Virus record (IMG/VR): IMGVR_UViG_3300044633_000899
Location: 211,306 to 275,305 of that record
DNA: 64,000 nucleotides
DNA from: a virus
Strand: one strand, 5' to 3'
Shown one piece after another: positions 60,040 through 64,000 of this stretch. The first letter of the stretch is position 1, and every line of letters starts with the position of its first letter. A model generated the notes under the pieces. The model did not search any database, was not told where the DNA came from, and worked only from the letters and a program-made list of their open reading frames with translations. Position numbers and translations under genes: made by a program.

Positions 60040-61053
60040 ATGAACGATAAATTAAAAGTAATTTCACTATTTTCCGGATACGGAACACAAGAATTGGCAT
60101 TAAAGTATATTGGTGTGGATTATGATGTTATTGCAAACTGTGATAACTTTAAGGCGGCCAACGAATGTTATGACGCACTACACACAACACAAAATGGTAA
60201 CTTGGGTGATATTAGACAAGTAAATGAGAACACTTTTCCCAATTCTGATCTATTAACATACTCTTTTCCTTGTCAGTCAATTTCTATTTCCGGTAAACAA
60301 GAAGGAATTAAAGAAGGTACAAGAAGTGGGTTATTGTATGAGGTTGAAAGACTTTTGTCTGTTAATAGACCAAAGGTTTTATTAATGGAAAACGTTAAGA
60401 ACCTAGTTTCAAAGAACCACTATGAAGCGTTTAAAAAACACATTTATTTCTTACGAGGACTTGGGTATTCATCTTACTGGAGATTATTAAATGGTGCTGA
60501 TTTCGGTTGCCCCCAGAATAGAGAGAGGGTTTTTATGATTTCAGTATTACACGGTAATCCAAATGAGGTTAAAGAAAAGATGATGAATGTTGATCGTTAT
60601 AAAAAACCGAGAGTACCAATGTTGTCATTTATTGATAGTAATATTGATGAGTCTTTGTTTGTTGATTGTCCGTTCACCTTACACGAAGCAAAACAAAATA
60701 CTGTTTGTAAATTGGTTGCAAGGAGAGATGATATTAACTATGATCAAATGAGACGTATTTATTCGTTGGATGCTTGTTCACCTTGTTTAACAACCAGTGG
60801 GTCACCACAAATTATGACACCAGATGATAGGGTACGAACACTTACTGCTAGAGAGGGTTATAGATTTATGGGTGTTAAAGATTCTGATATTGACGTTATG
60901 TTAACAACATCGTTATCAACTAGGGCTCACATTTCATTGGCCGGTAATTCTATTTGTGTTCCAGTTATGGAAGCGATATTTAGTGAGTTTTTTGCGGATT
61001 ACATTGTAGGTTCTACGGTGTCAAATCCCCTTAATGAAACAACAAATGTCTAA
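60040..61053 (+). CDS. C5-cytosine DNA methyltransferase
   Basis: The product has 337 residues from ATG 60040, which follows an A-rich leader; an open extension to 59863 overlaps the HNH domain in another frame and is rejected. Motif I is KVISLFSGYGTQELALK (8-22). Motif IV is LLTYSFPCQSISISGK with catalytic Cys78, motif VI MENVKNL (116-122), motif VIII CPQNRERVFMIS, and motif X SLAGNSICVPVMEAIF. The target-recognition part is small (about 190-260). It methylates cytosine at C5; in a phage this usually protects against host restriction. The recognition sequence cannot be read from here. The next gene overlaps it by 20 bases. Confidence 0.9.
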   Translation: MNDKLKVISLFSGYGTQELALKYIGVDYDVIANCDNFKAANECYDALHTTQNGNLGDIRQVNENTFPNSDLLTYSFPCQSISISGKQEGIKEGTRSGLLYEVERLLSVNRPKVLLMENVKNLVSKNHYEAFKKHIYFLRGLGYSSYWRLLNGADFGCPQNRERVFMISVLHGNPNEVKEKMMNVDRYKKPRVPMLSFIDSNIDESLFVDCPFTLHEAKQNTVCKLVARRDDINYDQMRRIYSLDACSPCLTTSGSPQIMTPDDRVRTLTAREGYRFMGVKDSDIDVMLTTSLSTRAHISLAGNSICVPVMEAIFSEFFADYIVGSTVSNPLNETTNV

Positions 61054-62062
61054 GACCTTATTGGTTGATGGTAATAACCTACTGAAGATCGGAATACATG
61101 GTGTTAAAGACTTTTTTAATAATGGTGAACACGTTGGTGGTATTTGGCATTTTATTAATACGTTAAGAAAGTTCTTAGAAGATAACAATTATAACAAGAT
61201 TGTTGTTTGTTGGGACAGTGAAACTGGATCCTCAGAGAGACGTTCGTTTTACCCCAAATACAAACTTAATCGGAAACAAAAGGGTGAAGGTGATCAAGAC
61301 ATTGAACATTCCTTTACACGTCAGAAAAACAGGGTAAAAGAATACCTTGAGGAAATGTTTGTTAGGCAGTTAGAGGTTGAAAATTCTGAAGCGGATGATT
61401 TAATCGCTTATTATTGTCAGATATCCCAGGATGAAGAAAAGACAATATTTTCATCTGATAGAGATTTGACACAATTAATATCTGATAAGGTGAGAATTTA
61501 TTCACCACAACAAAAAAGATATTATAATAATGGTGATAAGATTAAAATATATGAGGCCGAAATTCCCCACTATAACGTTAAGACCTATAAGATATTAACT
61601 GGTGATAGTTCAGATAATATTGATGGTATTTTTTATTTAGGTGAAAAAACATTTCTTAAATTTTTTCCTGAGATACTTGACACAGAAGTAAATTATACCG
61701 ATATTTTAATAAAGGCCGAAGAATTATTAAAGGAAAAAAAGAATTCCACTTTACAAAACCTTTTAAGTGGAAGAACTAAGGATGGTATATTTGGAAATGA
61801 GTTCTTTGTTGTAAATGAGAAATTGGTGGATTTGGATAACCCATTAATTTCAGAGGAGGGGAAAGAATTGGTTAAGTTGTATTATTCCGAAACGTTGGAT
61901 CCAGATGGTAGAGGACATAGAAACTTAATTAGGATGATGATGGACGACGGATTCTTCAAGTATTTACCCAAAGGTGATGACGCTTGGGTTGGGTTTTTAA
62001 AACCATTTTTAAAGTTATCAAGAAAAGAAAAAACAAATTTTAGAAACAGAACAAAAAAGTAA
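61034..62062 (+). CDS. rnh: FEN/RNase H-like 5'-3' exonuclease
   Basis: The 342-residue protein has TLLVDGNNLLKIGIHG (first Asp), CWDSETGSSERRSFYPKYK, ENSEADDLIAYY, FSSDRDLTQLI and LTGDSSDNIDGIFYLGEKT, the acidic metal-binding set and helix-hairpin-helix of the T4 RNase H / FEN family. It removes RNA primers and flaps during lagging-strand synthesis. The start may be ATG 61034 or ATG 61046 (MSKTLLVDG). It is translationally coupled to the methyltransferase gene. Confidence 0.85.
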   Translation: MKQQMSKTLLVDGNNLLKIGIHGVKDFFNNGEHVGGIWHFINTLRKFLEDNNYNKIVVCWDSETGSSERRSFYPKYKLNRKQKGEGDQDIEHSFTRQKNRVKEYLEEMFVRQLEVENSEADDLIAYYCQISQDEEKTIFSSDRDLTQLISDKVRIYSPQQKRYYNNGDKIKIYEAEIPHYNVKTYKILTGDSSDNIDGIFYLGEKTFLKFFPEILDTEVNYTDILIKAEELLKEKKNSTLQNLLSGRTKDGIFGNEFFVVNEKLVDLDNPLISEEGKELVKLYYSETLDPDGRGHRNLIRMMMDDGFFKYLPKGDDAWVGFLKPFLKLSRKEKTNFRNRTKK

Positions 62063-62065
62063 AAA

Positions 62066-62509
62066 ATGAGAGAGCAAGATGCAACAAAAATAGAATTTTT
62101 GTTAACGTGTAACGATAACATTGTCGTACAACGATTTTTTAATGTTAAGGGTTATAATAAAACTGCCCACAAATCAGAAGAGTTTTATGATTATATTAGA
62201 ATGTTTTGTAATGATTTGCAAAATAATTTAAAAATGCGAACTGTCGTATATATGTTGGAAAACAAATATGAGATTGGGGAAAATCCTGACGTGTTAAATA
62301 CGTCAATAACAGAGGGTGATGAAAATTTTAATTTATTTATTAAGGTGGATAATATGACAATTTGTCATAGAGTTTTTGATGCTAAAGTATACCCACCAAA
62401 GGTAAGATATACCGTAGACCTACGCCCAAGGCTAAAAACAATACTTACTGAGTTAACTGACATTTTTTCAGGTAAAAATTTTAATTATATCTATCCACAA
62501 TTTATCTAA
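62066..62509 (+). CDS. Unknown protein of the replication operon
   Basis: The 147-residue mixed alpha/beta protein includes TKIEFLLTCNDNIVVQRFF, YDYIRMFCNDLQNNLKMRT and FDAKVYPPKVRYTVDLRP. It starts 3 bases after the FEN-like gene and sits before the helicase. No family is recognised. A helicase-loader or replication accessory role is conceivable from position alone; T4 gp59-like features are not seen. Confidence 0.6.
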   Translation: MREQDATKIEFLLTCNDNIVVQRFFNVKGYNKTAHKSEEFYDYIRMFCNDLQNNLKMRTVVYMLENKYEIGENPDVLNTSITEGDENFNLFIKVDNMTICHRVFDAKVYPPKVRYTVDLRPRLKTILTELTDIFSGKNFNYIYPQFI

Positions 62510-62518
62510 TATTAGTAG

Positions 62519-62525
62519 TATTTAT
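62519..62525 (+). promoter_or_regulatory. TATTTAT motif before helicase gene
   Basis: TATTTATCATTAC lies 23 nt before the ATG at 62549. It is one of few copies in front of a replication gene. Confidence 0.45.
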
Positions 62526-62548
62526 CATTACTAACAGAAAGAAAAACT

Positions 62549-63925
62549 ATGGCGACAAACAAAAACTTTGAATATCTTGGAAACAATTTCCAAATCCAGT
62601 TACTTAACCAAATCGTATTAGATAAGGAGTTTTCACATTCAATTGTGGAGGTGATTGAAAACAACTATTTTGAAAACAAATACTTTAAAATCATTATACA
62701 AATGATTAAAGAGTATCATAAAAAATATGATCACACACCATCATTTGACACACTAGAACAGGTGGCTAAGTCTGAATTACAACAAGAAACGGCGATTAAA
62801 GTTGTTCTTGACACAATTAAGAAAATTAAGAACGCGCCAATTGAGGGTGCCGATTTTGTACAAGAAAAAGCGTTGAAATTTTGTAAACAACAAGAGTTAC
62901 AACGTGTTATGAAACAAGCACAAAAGATTATTGATGGTGGTGAGTTTGAAAACTATGATACCCTAGAGGAAATGGTTAGAGAAGCGTTGATGGTTGGGTC
63001 AAAAGATACAACAACAATGGACGTTTTTTCAAATCTAGATCAAGTGTTAGATGAAGATTATAGACACCCAATACCAATGGGAATACCTGGTATTGATAGA
63101 CTATTAAAAGGTGGTTTAGCAAAAGGTGAATTGGGGGTTATCTTGGCACCAACAGGTGTGGGTAAATCAACAATCTTAACAAAGATTGCTAATCATGCGT
63201 ATAACCTTGGATTTAATGTCTTACAAATATTCTTTGAAGACAACCCTAAAGTAATCCAGAGAAAACATTTCACACTTTGGACTAAGATTCATCCTGATGA
63301 ATTATCAGAAAAAAAAGATGAGGTAATGACTAAAGTTAGGGATATTGAAAAAACAATGTCAAACACATTAGATTTAAAAAAATTACCATCTGACACTAAA
63401 ACAATGTCACAAATAAAAAACGAGATTCGTAAAATGATTGGTGACGGTATTAAAGTGGATATGGTTGTATTAGATTATATTGACTGTGTTTTACCAGATA
63501 AAAACTTAGGTGACGAATGGAAAAGTGAAGGGTCCGTAATGAGAGGTTTTGAGGCTATGTGTCACGAATTAAATCTTGTGGGGTGGACAGCAACCCAAGG
63601 AAATCGATCAAGTATTTCATCACAAGTTGTTACAACAGACCAAATGGGTGGTTCAATTAAGAAAGCACAAGTAGGTCACGTTATTATATCTATAGCGAAA
63701 TCGTTACAACAAAAAGAGATGAAGTTAGCAACAATCGCAATTACCAAATCCAGAATCGGAGATGATGGTGTTGTATTTGAAAATTGTAAATTTGATAATA
63801 GTATGATTGAAATTGATACAGAATCAACAACAACATTCCTTGGTATTGAAGAACAAAAAGAAGAACGCCAACGACAAAGAGTTAAGGAATTGTTGGAAAG
63901 AAGAAAAGAAAGAGAAGGTAAATAA
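62549..63925 (+). CDS. 41: DnaB-like replicative helicase (gp41-like)
   Basis: The 458-residue protein has an N-terminal helical domain (about 1-150) and a RecA-type motor: GGLAKGELGVILAPTGVGKST (Walker A, about 188-208; core APTGVGKST), NVLQIFFEDNP, VDMVVLDYIDCVLP (Walker B), LVGWTATQGNRSS and a late ITKSRIGDDGVVF arginine-finger region. This is the order of T4 gp41/DnaB. It unwinds the fork ahead of the polymerase. It is followed after 23 bases by the NrdB-like start. Confidence 0.9.
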   Translation: MATNKNFEYLGNNFQIQLLNQIVLDKEFSHSIVEVIENNYFENKYFKIIIQMIKEYHKKYDHTPSFDTLEQVAKSELQQETAIKVVLDTIKKIKNAPIEGADFVQEKALKFCKQQELQRVMKQAQKIIDGGEFENYDTLEEMVREALMVGSKDTTTMDVFSNLDQVLDEDYRHPIPMGIPGIDRLLKGGLAKGELGVILAPTGVGKSTILTKIANHAYNLGFNVLQIFFEDNPKVIQRKHFTLWTKIHPDELSEKKDEVMTKVRDIEKTMSNTLDLKKLPSDTKTMSQIKNEIRKMIGDGIKVDMVVLDYIDCVLPDKNLGDEWKSEGSVMRGFEAMCHELNLVGWTATQGNRSSISSQVVTTDQMGGSIKKAQVGHVIISIAKSLQQKEMKLATIAITKSRIGDDGVVFENCKFDNSMIEIDTESTTTFLGIEEQKEERQRQRVKELLERRKEREGK

Positions 63926-63948
63926 TAAAAATAATTAAAATAAAGAAT

Positions 63949-64000
63949 ATGGAAAAAATATTAGTAAATAACCCCAACCGATTTGTGATTTTCCCAATTG
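63949..64000 (+). CDS. Start of a ribonucleotide reductase beta-subunit-like gene (partial)
   Basis: The ATG at 63949 opens a frame to the end of the window: MEKILVNNPNRFVIFPI. The NPNRFVIFPI segment is the hallmark N-terminus of class Ia NrdB proteins, where it is followed by a conserved aromatic/Trp-rich segment. Only 17 residues are visible, so the call rests on that motif and on the common presence of nrd genes in T4-like replication clusters. It is cut by the window edge. Confidence 0.55.
   Translation, partial: MEKILVNNPNRFVIFPI

Overview
The window is part of the genome of a large, AT-rich, contractile-tailed (T4-superfamily) bacteriophage. Support comes from a gp18-like tail sheath, gp13- and gp15-like neck/tail-completion proteins, a gp26-like baseplate protein in front of a tape measure, giant baseplate proteins with a small LysM/gp53-like partner, and a T4-style replication set: family B DNA polymerase, gp32-like SSB, UvsX, FEN/RNase H-like nuclease, DnaB-like helicase, and the first codons of what looks like NrdB. 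Genes are tightly packed, often overlap by 1-20 bases, and sit on both strands. The host is probably a member of the Bacteroidetes (inference): starts are preceded by A-rich tracts without Shine-Dalgarno sequences, four non-structural genes have TTG-N19/20-TAnnTTT promoters of the Bacteroidetes -33/-7 type, and BspA-like and leucine-rich repeats occur in the fibers.

Layout. About 1-22.9 kb is an adhesion/fiber module of low-complexity, mosaic, repeat-built proteins (coiled-coil fiber, LRR, BspA/DUF285, Pro-Thr linkers, YadA-like beta-roll, a tandemly duplicated two-gene cassette). It also holds three putative glycosyltransferases, a J-domain protein and two small membrane proteins. 23-26 kb is the DNA polymerase. 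25.9-33.1 kb on the minus strand carries a neck protein, an array of six paralogues (one fused to a metallopeptidase and a complete Mn-type superoxide dismutase), and a SNF2 helicase. 33.2-36.6 kb has neck/tail-completion genes, a short protein with a conserved leader, a glycosyltransferase-like gene and a small ribbon-helix-helix gene. 36.7-57.1 kb is the tail sheath, a HAD phosphatase-like gene, the baseplate/tape-measure operon and an acidic Pro-rich protein. 57.2-64 kb is the replication module, with an HNH endonuclease and a C5 cytosine methyltransferase inside it.

Regulation. A 7-base motif, TATTTAT (usually followed by [A/T]A), recurs just upstream of many genes, most of them structural or virion-linked. 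Its spacing is about 14-17 nt in one class and exactly 4 nt in another. It probably plays the role of the T4 late promoter (TATAAATA) and is not the same string. Non-structural genes (pol, gp32, uvsX, HAD) instead use TTG-N19/20-TAnnTTT. Hairpin terminators separate several units.

Most notable: a zincin-SOD-paralogue fusion inside a paralogue array whose short N-terminal leaders end in an I-x-E motif like T4 prohead-protease sites. This suggests, without proving it, a set of head-packaged, injected proteins that includes an oxidative-stress enzyme. Terminase, portal and major capsid genes are not in this window.
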